A stretch of 64,000 nucleotides of DNA from Saccoglossus kowalevskii. Lineage: Eukaryota > Hemichordata > Enteropneusta > Harrimaniidae. The notes below the pieces were generated by a model. That model did no database searches, was not told where the DNA came from, and saw only the letters and a program-made list of their open reading frames with translations. The stretch is from positions 354,165 through 418,164 of the forward strand of contig NW_003113963.1 in NCBI RefSeq assembly GCF_000003605.2. The letters run 5' to 3'. The position numbers and the translations under genes are program-made. This document shows positions 11,586 through 24,100 of the stretch, in pieces (within the stretch, counting starts at the first letter, position 1; each line of letters opens with the position of its first letter).

Positions 11586-14500
11586 GATGACCTCATTTGG
11601 GTACTTCTTTGTTTTCACAAAATTCTACAAATCCTAGGCGTGCTTTTACAGCAAACAAAGAATCATTTTTACACAGTCTAATTGCCTCGTATTTTAGATG
11701 TTTTTAGAATATGAAATTGTCTTGTGTTAAATTTGATCGTTTTTAAGCATTAAGTTTGTAAAGCTTACCTAGTTTTTACTGTACCCCCTGCAATAGTTCC
11801 TTAGTAGTCATCTTTAATTTGTTTGTCAATTAACGTACCGGAAGTCCAATTAACATAGCAGTGCGTTTGACCTTTGTCGCCATTTTTATTTTACCTCGAC
11901 GCTTTCCCCACATCACATACAACTAGGGAAATTCACGTGCGTTAAATTGCGTTCGTCGTGTTAGGCAATAAAAAATGTATTTGCGTTAAAGTACGTTCAA
12001 GGTTTTAATTTTCTCATGGCATAGACAAAGTTTTCACCCTCGCTTACTAACAGTAAAATATGTTTGGGATCGCAATCACCGTAGCTATCGTCGTGGTAAT
12101 TCAGATACCTAAACACTTGAAATGTTACTACGTCGTGATATTCACGTGCGTAACATTGCGTTTTTAAGTCATGTGCCGCCGGCGTAAATTGCTCACGGCA
12201 AACGTGTAATTAGCGTAACACGCTTGTTGTCCTTTGTCGCCTGTCATCTCACCAAAGTGAATCGTTTCATAGGAATCTGTAATAAAATAATACAAGCGTT
12301 TTAGCATTTGCATATTCGAATAAGTTCGAACTACAAGACCCTGACGGTTATAACAAAGTTATGCGTAAGTCACTCGGTTGCTTTAATCACTTTAATAAGA
12401 CGTTCCGCGCCCTGACTCCCAATAAAATGTTCAGTTAATTAGTTTAAAATATACACAACTTGCGTTAGAAAAATGCAATCCTTTCTTAGATGCTAAAGCA
12501 TTAGATTGTAAATTAATGACTAACTTTATAAACTTACTAGAACCTTTGTGTTCTGTTGCTGTTAGACGCGGAAAATCCAGAAATAGTAGCCAGAAATAAT
12601 ATTGAAATATTCACCAGGATACAAGATGAACAGAAATGTTAGAAAACCCCTTTCAGTGAAATTAGTCTTTAATGTTTATTTTTCAACTATATACGTTAAC
12701 AGAATATTTCAAGTTTTAGTGTATCACGTGCGTCATTTAACTACAATAACATTACCTTGCAAAACATAGTTCGCGATAAAATGATTCGTATTTACGTTTT
12801 TACTGAAGTCTGACATTGATAAATAGATCGGATGTCACATACGTTTTTTTCCACTTTTTGTATTTCGGTTTTAAATGAAACAACCGCAGAAAAATGGCCG
12901 TGCGTCACGTTAGTGAGGTGATTGACCACAAAATTGAAGGTTGCCTGTGGCAAAAGTAGTACTGCGAAACTATTTCAGGAAATTTCCTGAATTCGTTGAT
13001 TTGTTTATATTTCGTTCGTTCGGTTATATGATGCAATGTGCAACAGTGCAAACAAACTCGATTTTCCTCAATCAGACAACTTAAAAACAACCACATTTCT
13101 CTTCAAAAAAGTCAAAATTCGATAAGAGAAATCACTCTGATCTAAACTAATCAGAAAATTCAAACAAATCTGATAGTTATCAAAACTCAGCTACCAGTCA
13201 CTATGTGAATTCCATCAATCAGAGACTTCGGGTACTTCTCCAAATTCAGCTACAGATAATTTTTTGGATTTATTGGACCTCGCAAAATTTAATCCTAAAA
13301 AGTCTGGAACATGCTAATTGTTATCTCTTAAAAAGAAAAAAAAAAAAAAACATGATCAATCTTCTCCATAAAACTAATTCCACGTGTACGTTTTAACTTC
13401 TTACGTCTTCCTTGCATTTCTCATTTAGTGTGTATCATTTATGCATCTAATTACATATCTCAGCGCGTGTTCGAATTTCATGTAAATAAACAATGTATTT
13501 TACACATGTTGTGTACGTCGCTATGAGTCCCATGCTGAACAGGACGCGGTGCGACGACCACCGCACTTTAAACTACGGCAACATTCTTACTACAATTAAC
13601 CTCCAAGTATCCCATGTTTTGTCATTTAAAACAATCAACATATATATCTTCATAAATTTGTCATCCATTCCATTTTATCTTTAAAACCACGTGTTGAGAT
13701 ATGGATCTGTCACATTTATTTACATGCAATATAGACTTTCATTTCATTTTGCCTGTAATTACCTTGACACCTGATTCCTCTAGTAGGTTTAGACAACTTG
13801 ATTCAAAACTAAATGTGTATATGTTGTTACTTTCATAACTATCCAACTCAGTTTATCCATCGTGAAGACCTGGTAGCAAATTTCAATTTAAAAAAAATTC
13901 TTTGCAATAACTTTACATTGTATAAAGATAAACACGCAATATTGCTATTTCACTGATTTATTTGGCATATGGCCAAGAATTCTGCTCATGACAAGACTTA
14001 TTTATATCTATCATATTTCGCTAGGGGCGCAGCTATTACAGCCGTGAACGTTTCAATCAAACCGGAACACCTTGCCATATTTCTCAATTTCTCATTGTTT
14101 ACATATTCTAGCAAATGTCTTAGGAAAATTCACATCACAGAAATATCACTGATGGAAAACTTTATATTGCAATTTAATTTTTCAGTTTTAATTAGTTGTA
14201 TTGAAATTCATTAGTAATAAGTAATATAGAAGTATATATATATATACTTCTTTATTTCATTGCTGAGAATAAGGAGAGATATACATTTGTTTCATACTAT
14301 AATTTCGCATCTTTAATGGAAAATTGTACTGGGGGATTATTAATTTCAATAATCAATATTCAACTCTCCTACTGCAACACCAATAAGATCATTACTTATA
14401 GTATTTCACTAAGCAGTATAACAAGAACGCGTGGTGAAAATCCATTCTATAGATGCTTCTTGGTCGAAGTAAGAAAATATAGGCAATATTAGAGCATGGG

Positions 14501-14844
14501 TCTTATTTAGGAACTCCTGCCAGAACAACTGCACAAATCGCAAGAACAAATTAATAGTTCCAAAGAATGGTATTCCTATATTAACACCAATTGTTCATGA
14601 CACGTAAAACATTATTTCTCAACTCCTAATAGAAAAGACCAGTGACAGCGGAAGCTATTCTCTGCAAAAGCCACTCACCACGAAAGCCACTCATACTAGT
14701 AATATAGAAAAACATTGTTCATACACAAACTCAAATCTATGACTAAAGGCTTTTTTGTAATACTGACCGTTGTTTTATATAGTAGGAAATGGGATGTCAG
14801 CGTATTTTATTGTGTCATATAACAATAGTACTAGTAACCAGAGA

Positions 14845-14893
14845 AGGCTATGGCCATCTGGCGCATGCGCAGATGACGACTCCCCAGTTTAGT
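14845..14893 (-). mobile_element. MITE family A end fragment
   Basis: Only the GGCCATCTGGCGCATGCGCA terminal segment remains. Confidence 0.65.
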
Positions 14894-17350
14894 TTTAAGC
14901 ACTGTTTCACTAACACTAACAGTTTTAAGACTGAATGTGTAAGCAGAGAGTAACCAGAGTTTGTTGTAAACAATACAAATATACAACACGAACGTCAATA
15001 TGCATCATGTTGTTCAACAGCTTAAAAGTGCCTTGCCCTTCTTTATATCAGTCACCAGTCGGGTCACTGTACTTTAAAGTGCGTGTACCTAAAATTAGTT
15101 CACTTTACTGATTATTGGATATGGAGATTCGTATCTTGATTAGTGTCATTTCCTGTCAAATTGTTTGGCCAACTTATAATAAAATACCAGTTTGCTCATG
15201 TTGATTACATTGACCTTTTAAAATGTAATAGTGGTACGCACAGTCATATGAAATCATTTATATTTCACAGTTTTGAGGAAAGAGATTAAAATATCCACGT
15301 TATTCTCAAAACTCACACTGCATTGTACTTTTGTCTTTAAGGGGTGGTAGCCTACTCATAAACGTAAATACCAAGAATTTTGCATTTAACATTCACTTTA
15401 AAAAAGGTTGTTAGTATTATAATGCTTTTACCAAATTTTGTGTTCTATGGAATTGTTCTAAAAAGGCGATTTTTTGAAAAATATTACGTTTATTAGTAAT
15501 ACGTTTCTCAAAATACGTCACTTTAACATGAATGCTATTTCATGTTGCCATGGAACAATAGCTCCGTGATTATACATAATAATCGAAATTGTACGTACAA
15601 TAGACGCCCTCCTCGCTCGTCATATGTTTCGAGGGCGTATATATATATTTTATGTCTGTATATGCGTATTTAATTTGAAATGCTTTTAAATACAAATTTT
15701 CGCCAAACATTTGAGAAATATATATCTGATTCTGCCTAAATTTCGTTTATGGATAAGATTGAAAAAAAAACTGTTTTTGAATACATAACCCCCAAATCTC
15801 CACAAACTTAATAAGTCGCTTGTTTTTCATTAGCACTGTCGTATTCGCTGTCCGATAGTCATGCTCAATCAAATCATACAAGTCCTGTTGTTTCCAGTCG
15901 GGTGGTTATAAGAACTAGGTCACTGTACCTTTTTTCGGAATCACAACAGAGTGCTAGCAAGTCTATATCTGATATAGTTCACTTGACTGATTTGGGGTTA
16001 TGGAGATTAAATATGTAATGCATTAGTAAACACAGCGAATAAACAACAAAATGACGTTAACCTTAGGCAAAACGAGTTCAACACTGTTTACTGATATTAT
16101 ACTAGTAATCACCACCAAGTCACATTTCACCCAAGCCGTAGCCACGTGCTGACGGTACCCCCATTGTGACAACTCTTTTGCTATATCACTGATAAACTGT
16201 GCTTCTTTTCAAGGTAAAATATAATCCTGGATTATTTCCTGTTTTTCTTGTTGCATTTTCGTCATAATATTCGACGTCGCGCCTGTCCACTGCAGCTCCA
16301 ATCATCCGACTACGGTGCGATTTTTCGCTATAAGAACAATACAATATCTGTGTATCAAACCAGTATACTAACCACAAAATGGCAGAGATGGGGACATTCT
16401 GGTGAATGAATTGTTTGACGACCTATTTCGCTATTTTTCACTTTTCCGAATATTGAAAACACCGTTATATTACACTTCCAATTATGGCTATGGCCTGCGA
16501 ATTGCCCGTATGTATGTAGCGTTGTAGGCCTGTAGACATCACATCTCATTATCTTTTCCATATCTGCATTTGCTTTTCAGCTAAAACTGAATAACTAAAG
16601 AATGCTACGTCCAGGGACTGGCAGTTTTTTTTTTACGGCAACCGATGAGACGGCATTATCCAAAGTTCAACTTCGCGTGTCTCGGCACAAGATACTGAGT
16701 GATCGACCTTTCTTCCTACGATGCTAACTGAAGCAAACGAGTTATTTTCAGTACTTAAGTTACGAGTTAATTACTTAAAAATAAAGGTATTTAAAATTTA
16801 AACTTTGCCTCACATGCAATCAAACTTGTTTCCAGTAATGGTCATTTTTTACACGGAGGATAATAAATGAGGATCCAATCTACTTTGCACCATAGATCCC
16901 CGGGGCTTACGCATGCGCGTACACGTACACCATCCTGATATATGTTTTTCCGCCCGATGATTTTTTTTTCAAACAGTACATCTTATAAAATGTCGAGTAA
17001 AACATTCCCCTTAGTTGACGTATGTGCGCTGTGAACACACACAAAGGACAGAGTATTAGGGTGTTATTAGCCTATGGAAACTGTCGCCTACTCAATATTT
17101 GTACTATTCAATTGAAAAGGCAACGTCGTTAATCAGGCGCGTCGGCGGAAGAATGTGCCATCATCGTAGGGCATTGGGATAAACTAAAATTGCACGTCCT
17201 CACAGTGTGTAGTAGTTAACGCCCTCGTACGGTATTGACACTCACTTGGTGTTTGAGCCAATTAGCTCTTCGCTTTGAGTAAACAATACTAGGGTTTCCA
17301 TGAAAACAGCCTGCCTTTCTTTGTTATGCTAATCATGTATGAACAATGAC

Positions 17351-17405
17351 CCAATCAAAATGAGCGACGGAGAACTCTGCGAAGAACTTCTGTGGGTATA
17401 TAAAC
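17351..17405 (+). promoter_or_regulatory. P450 core promoter: CCAAT and TATA boxes
   Basis: CCAAT at 17351-17355 and GTATATAAAC at 17396-17405 lie about 90-140 bp before the P450 ATG. A start site near 17425-17430 would leave a 5' leader of about 65 bases. Inferred from motif and spacing only. Confidence 0.65.
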
Positions 17406-17493
17406 AGGGTCTCACTCAGAGAGAACAAGCCAGTTTGCGCCTTACTCTATACTACAACTTTTGTCATCATTGGTTTATGAAGCGCCTGTCGCG

Positions 17494-18183
17494 ATGTCAG
17501 TAGTTCTGTTCATAATCGCATTCGCATGCGTCGTGTTGTATCTGGCTCGTCGGGCGCATGCATTCTGGAACAAACCTTTACCGCCTGGCCCCGTAGCGCT
17601 ACCAATCGTAGGCAATCTGCTTGTACTGCTTCGTAGCGAACCGCCCTGGAAAATAATGAAGGGTCTTTCCGACAAGTATGGCAACGTGTTCTCGTTACAG
17701 TTAGGTCCTCAAGTAGCTATAGTCTTATGCGACCACGTGGCTATACGCGACGCTTTTGTCAAACAAGCGCCATGCTTTTCGGGTAGACCATACGTTTATT
17801 CCATTAGCCAGTTCTCGCGAAACAACTGTGGCATAGCCTTCGGTAACATCAGCCCCGAATGGTCCTACCACAAAAAACTAGCCTCGATCGCTATACATAC
17901 CAACATACACTCAAACAACAAACATGACACAGCTACGTCGACAGAAGAAAAGATCTTGGAGGAGATTGCACACCTTGTCGAAGTACTGAAAACGAAAAAG
18001 GACACACCTGTAGACATCAGCCAAGATCTCTGCCTCAGTGTAATTAATGTGATTTGTCACATGACCTTCAATCAAAGATATCAACTTAACGACCCGGAGT
18101 TTCAGACTATTCTGCGCGACAACCGACAGTTCATTGATCTGCTGACGCCTGGCGACCCAGTCGACATTTTCCCGATTTTAAAG
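17494..18183 (+). CDS. P450 exon 1
   Basis: Encodes residues 1-230: membrane anchor, PPGP hinge, helices A to about F. The ATG sits in GCGATGT (G at -3). It ends in phase 0 at AAG/GTAAAT. An in-frame TTG lies 33 bp upstream, but no upstream in-frame ATG is present. Confidence 0.93.
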
Positions 18184-21100
18184 GTAAATATGTTATTAAT
18201 ATATATTTTATTCATTTTTTGTAGTGCATGTTGACAAAGACACCGGCTGTGGTATGATTTGGATTGCGCATGCGCATGATTGTACTTTGAAACGAATGTT
18301 TTCGTTTACGATAAATCATAGTCCAATGTGCATATGAACATGGAATATTGAACAACATTTTTAAAATTAGGTTATGCACCTTTCAATAATAGAACATTTC
18401 GAATAACAGGAAATAAAAAAAAAAGACAACCACAAATTGCCTTAATCTATCAATTCCACTGATTAAGCAACATAAGTGCGTCCTTATTATTATAACTACC
18501 AACAAGTGTTCAAATTTGTTCGAACCCTAGAAATCTTCAAAAAGTGAAAATGTCACGCTGACTTTCGCGAAAAAAGAACTACAGATTGTGATGGAGTTGT
18601 CCGAGGGTTTTGTTTTTTGTCTGGGGGCATTGGTGGTTTAGAATTATTCTAGCTTTTGGTCTCAATAATATTATAGGAGAGGGGCATTATGAAAAAAAAA
18701 AAACGACTTCGCTCGTAGCAATACATCCCTTCCTTCTGAGTCGAGGCTGAATTGGTATTTGTTTTTTGATTTTTCAATTCTCATCATTTGTTCGTAATTT
18801 TGAAATGTGTACAGACCGCTTAAGCGCCTGGAATTTAGGACGGATCTCATCCCGTCCCATTGGATTTTGATTGTAAAAAGAACCCTGTAACCCCTAGGTT
18901 ACGGCCGTAGTTAAGAACGGTAATTAGTCTGTTCGTGATGAGGTACGTAAACAACACAGTCACACAGCAGTTGTTGCTCAAGTCATCGACTATAAATAAG
19001 CTAGGGAGTTTTTACCTTAAATATATTACTTTGGGAGATTGGTTTTGCTTTTAACAATTTGGGTGATGCATAGTCCGATCACTGATAATTTGCAGATGTT
19101 ATGAAATATGTAACAGGGAGGCTAAAAGCGGTATTACCTGTGTGTAAAGCAGTCGCGACGGCGTGTTATGAAGCAGTTATCTGTGTGAATCGAACAGAAC
19201 TCGTTAACCGCCAATCACCGGGAGATAAGCAATATAAGAGTTCATGTAGTTGCGATCAGGAAAAAGCAATTAGGAGATGTTGATACCGAGATTAATAATG
19301 TTGACACAGAAGCGAGTACACACGATGTATCTCAAACTTACGCACCGATACTCAGCTACGTGGCGTTGAACCGGGTGCACGGCAGTCATATGCCGAAGAT
19401 TCTCAAACATCTCTTAGATCCGCACACTTACGACACGTCATCTACTGTTTAACCAATAGCGCCTATTGTATTACATCCGTCATAAACCAATCAACCTGCG
19501 CGACCTTTGAAATGATGACGTCAGGGCAGCGTTCGTATGACGTGGTTCATTATTAACGTAAGCGGTAAAGTATATCCAATTTTGTATTGTTTTCCCGTGA
19601 AACATAATTATTAAATGTGATACTAGCGATTGTTTGTTGATTTATCAAATTTCCGATTTAAATGTTTGTATAAAGGGTGACGTTAGCGATGGCTCTCGTA
19701 TTAAACGCCACTCTGTATACTAGTGACTGTGCATTCACTCGGGCTGTTTTTGTTCGCAATATGACAGCATAACTTCGGCTGGGGTAATTTAATACTAGCA
19801 TTTAAATAATTCCATCGATAATTGAGGATATACGGCTTTCAAATAATAGACTGTGTCACCTGTTCTAAAACAGTTATGTCCCACGTACGCCCGATGTATG
19901 ACTTTCTTACGTGACTCACATAGTATATGTGTAATATGATGAAATTGTTTTTGCGTATCTGATAATCGACTTAATTAACGAATTGCTGTGTTATGTCTGG
20001 CACCGTTTAGGCCATGTGAAGTTTTGGACGGAACTTGGCTCAGTGATTTGGAACTAATTACGAGATAACCGTCGCTATTCGGACTACTATTTCTGACAGT
20101 TGGTATTCGTAGTTATTAATGTAGTGAACGATTAATCAAAATATATGACGTGTTCAGTACTTAGTGTGATTAGTTGAACGTGTGAAGGCCACGCCTTAGA
20201 GTCTTAGTACTGTTTTGTAATTGGTTAGAGTTTTGAAAATGAATAAAGTTGTTTTAGTTGGTCTTGGGGAGTACACGAGGACAGAGGCACTCTTGAAAAG
20301 TCCTGGAGAATCTTGGGGCGAGTCTTGACGCAGTCTAGAGAGAGTCTTGGGTCAGCCTTGCGATAGTCTTGGGGACTTTTCCCCAGGGCGCTGTGTCTTA
20401 CAGAGTACTCGACTGACCGACTAAGACGAGAGTTGAAACGTATTTCGTTGTGTGTGTCTATTTGACTGTAAGGTTTAAGTGACTTTCCCGATCCCGTACC
20501 TCAAGGGGACGCGATAGAGAGATGAGACGAGATCCCCCCCCTGACACGTGTGGAGAACCCTAGAGGAGAAGAATTTTCCCCGTGATAGTAACCTAGTCGA
20601 AAATATTGCCTAAGGTTTGAAACATTTAATCACCGCGAATATGACATTTTCCAAACATGCTAATTTGGTTCGAAGGCCCATCATACCGATCCGCCGCCAC
20701 AAGGTGAACAATTGTCAAAAGATAGGATTTCGGCGGATGGCTCGTTATTTCCTTTGTGCTCTACGTGTAGGAAACCCGTATAACGTGCACATAGAACCTA
20801 CTTGATATTAACTATCTTGTTACACTTGATGTGCCCAATTACTGAAAGGTCGTAAGCCGGTGCGTGAAAGAGAAGACGATAGAACGGAAAAACGAGGTGG
20901 CTGATATCGCAATCAAAGTCCACACTCCCGTGGTATTGTAGTGGTGGTGCGTGGGAGTTCGAGTAAGGAAAACGCAAGCTATTTTGATTGATAGTTTGGT
21001 AGCATATACTTTAGTTGCGTTACATTTCTATACATGGAAACGTATGCGACTTTAACTGATCCTAGTATATAATTGGTTAGTAAATGTCAAACGTTCTAAC

Positions 21101-24100
21101 TCTATTTTAAATGCGTACGTATTGTTGTAAGTAGATTTAAGTACTTAATACGCTAAGTACACACCGTGGCGACAGTCTTCGTACCGCTATCCTGTAATCG
21201 CGGCGAGCGACACGATACATGATTCGACGCAACAAGAAAGAAAGAAATTATAGTATTACAAGAAAGTAATACTGTAAAAATAAGTTATATTTTCTCAGAT
21301 TATAGGACGAGCCAATCGATCAATTAATCAATTCGAACCCAATGCAACGAATGCAATTAATCAATTAAGGAATGAATCATGAGCGACTGAAAGTCTGGAT
21401 TAATAAGCGAATATTCATTCGAATTAAAAATTGAATGAATGAATGAATGAATGAATGAATGAATGAATGAATGAATGAATGAATGAATGAATGAATGAAG
21501 AAAAATTGAACGGATATTTTCGACTGTAAAAATAAGAAAACTTAACTTTTTAAAATGTCACACGCGGTAAAATTCAAGTTAGTTGCAACGCCGTATTTAA
21601 CATTGCTAACTATCCGCCATGGGATACAATTGCGGCTTTGTAAGCGTCCTACGCCCACATCGAAATCGGACAGTTGATTTCTATACTCATTAAAATGTCA
21701 GTTTCACCGCGTTAGTTTAAACTCGTGACGGGTGATCGAGTTAGGCCCGCACCGTGACAAAACGTGTACTTCAATAGTCTCGGAAATTCGAAATGTCAGA
21801 CTACATATGTATTGTAATAGTACTTTATATACAGGACTGTAGTCCCGTCAACATTTCCTGCCTTCAAAGTCCCACGGCCTGTTAATATTATTGTACATGT
21901 AATACCCTATTACTTCCTAGTTAATCACTGTCATGCACAATGGAGTCAAAGTTGCATCAGTACGCAAATTATATGAGTGCAATGACCATACATACCGAAA
22001 GGTTATTGCACACGCACACGTCATGTGTACTATGGGGACCTTTATACGATATTCCGTTTAAAAATAGGGGCATGACTCTTTTTCCTATTGCAAAATAGTT
22101 TACAGGTCTCACTGACTGTCTCAAAAGGTGTGCGAATTTTCGCAAAAAACAAAAACAACTACTAGTATATCTATAGATAGTTCCGAGTCGGGTGGTTGGT
22201 TTTAAGTTTTAAGCGAGCGAGTCTCGACAAATTATCTCGGGTCGGACATCATATCCCTGAAGATTTGTCGTAGTCGCTGTATTAAATTAACTTTCTTGAT
22301 TGGTGGAGGTATTTATTCCAATAAGCTTGTTCCGATTTTGTTGAAATCTCTGAATTTCTGAGACGACTGGTTTAAGGAAGTATCAGCATTGTAAATTCCG
22401 GAAATGGAGTATTTCTCACGCGTATTTAATCCAGCTTCAGATGGATCAATCTTTTGTTTTTCAATATCATGTATCTATTGAAAATATGAATTGTTGGTAT
22501 TTCGAAGGGTATTTTGTTAGATAGTAAAACCTTATCATAACTATAGAGAATATAATTAATCGGATGAGTGGAATATCCACGTGACGTCACCAACTTGCAT
22601 TTTTCATTATTCACATATCATTACACGACAAACCCCGTGATATCACGTCGTACGTATTTATGATCTTGTTGTAATTTGCTGGAAAAATCGCCTTTTTTGC
22701 ATAAATTAATAATTCACGAGCAACTTATTTATTTATACAGTTTTACCGCGCGGCATAGTTATTCTGTTAGAATAATTTTCATGGGGGCTCATCGCAATAA
22801 AAAAACAATATGTTACAAAGTTTACATAACACACAAGTATCAAAAACATTAAAAAACTAAAATAAAAAACAAAAGTAGCTGTTCACTGTGGGTATATACA
22901 ACGTTAGTTTTAAAACAATGGATATTAAAAGTTCCAAAAACTCAGTCAACTTCCCACAAACTGTTGAAGCTTTTCTGTCTTGAGACGCTACTCCAGCCTC
23001 TGCCCAAGTCTTGTATCCCCGTTGATATCTTTCTTTTTTCACAGTTCTTCTCCAATTCTCTTCCCACATTCCTTTTGCCCTCTGGTGCCCATGTTAAAGC
23101 GATTCTTGGTATGTCGTTCCTTTCCATGCGTAACACATGTCCAATCCACTTTCACCGTTTTTTAAAACAATTTTACGCCATATCTCATGATGACATCCTG
23201 GTGACGTAATATACAAAAAGAAAGTCGTACCTGTAATACCAACGGGTGAAGTCCCCTATTTTGATATTACTTAAAGCGAAAAGGTTGTCATCTGCGCACG
23301 CGCGGGATTTGAGTCCCAAGCGACGATAACAACACAAGCTAAAAACGCAAAGGCGCATGGGCAGATGCTTGTTTGTAAACAATGACATGCTATGGCCATT
23401 TGGCGCATGCGCAAGTGACGACTCCCCAACTTTAAACTGGGTTTACTGGGATGTAATAAGTCATCTCTAAAAGTTGACATGTTTTTCACATCCACAGATG
23501 TTTCCAAACAAGAGACTGCGACTCATTGAGGAGCTAGTGACAAGAAGAGACGAACTTTTCCAGAAAAAATTCCGCGATCATCTTTCGACCTTTGACCCAA
23601 ACAACATCCGGGATATCACTGACTCTCTTTTGAAGGCCATGCAAGACTGTGACGACAACGGCAACACGCTGAATGAAGACATGATCTTGATGACGATGTG
23701 GGAGATATTCACCGGGGGATTTCAGACGATCTCCGAGACGTTGAAGTGGGCATATGCATATTTAATCAGCAACCCGGAAGTGAGTTTCATGTATATTACG
23801 TGAATGTTTCGATAGAGCACATAAAAAGACGAACTTTGTATCACCGGATTAATATATTTAAATCATGGCCACGTGACAATAAGTAGATACATATTATGTA
23901 TTGTCATTTTTTCTATATTTCTTGCTGATTTACTGTATTGTTCAGTGTTATTTAATCATATATTTGACCTAGTGGAGAATAAATATCACAATCATTTTTT
24001 TCGCACACACTTCCAATGTGTTTTTGATTAGATTATACAGAATGTCATTTATTTGCAGAAAACTACACGTTTTGAAACCAAACCTTTAATGGTAATGTTT

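Larger units (their letters stand above)
9124..17350. other. Gene-poor stretch before the P450
   Basis: MITE fragments only. Short open frames at 10077-10322, 13969-14214 and 16186-16561 show no domain, splice context or codon bias I would trust. A lone TNGCGTG (16673-16679), the AhR response core, lies about 820 bp before the P450 ATG. Confidence 0.55.
18184..23497 (+). other. P450 intron 1 (5.3 kb)
   Basis: Holds a (GAAT)n microsatellite (21432-21499), a minus-strand LINE 3' relic (22857-23170) and a MITE (23271-23435). Around 20260-20400 is a degenerate GAGTCTTG-rich stretch. An 88-codon open frame at about 19190-19452 is unlike any family I recognise and may be retroelement debris. Confidence 0.7.

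Noticed and set aside
17461-17493. TTG-initiated extension of the P450 N-terminus
   Set aside because: Animal genes rarely start at TTG; the ATG at 17494 begins directly at the hydrophobic anchor.
18510-18535. tRNA B-box-like GTTCGAACCC
   Set aside because: No A box or cloverleaf stems around it.
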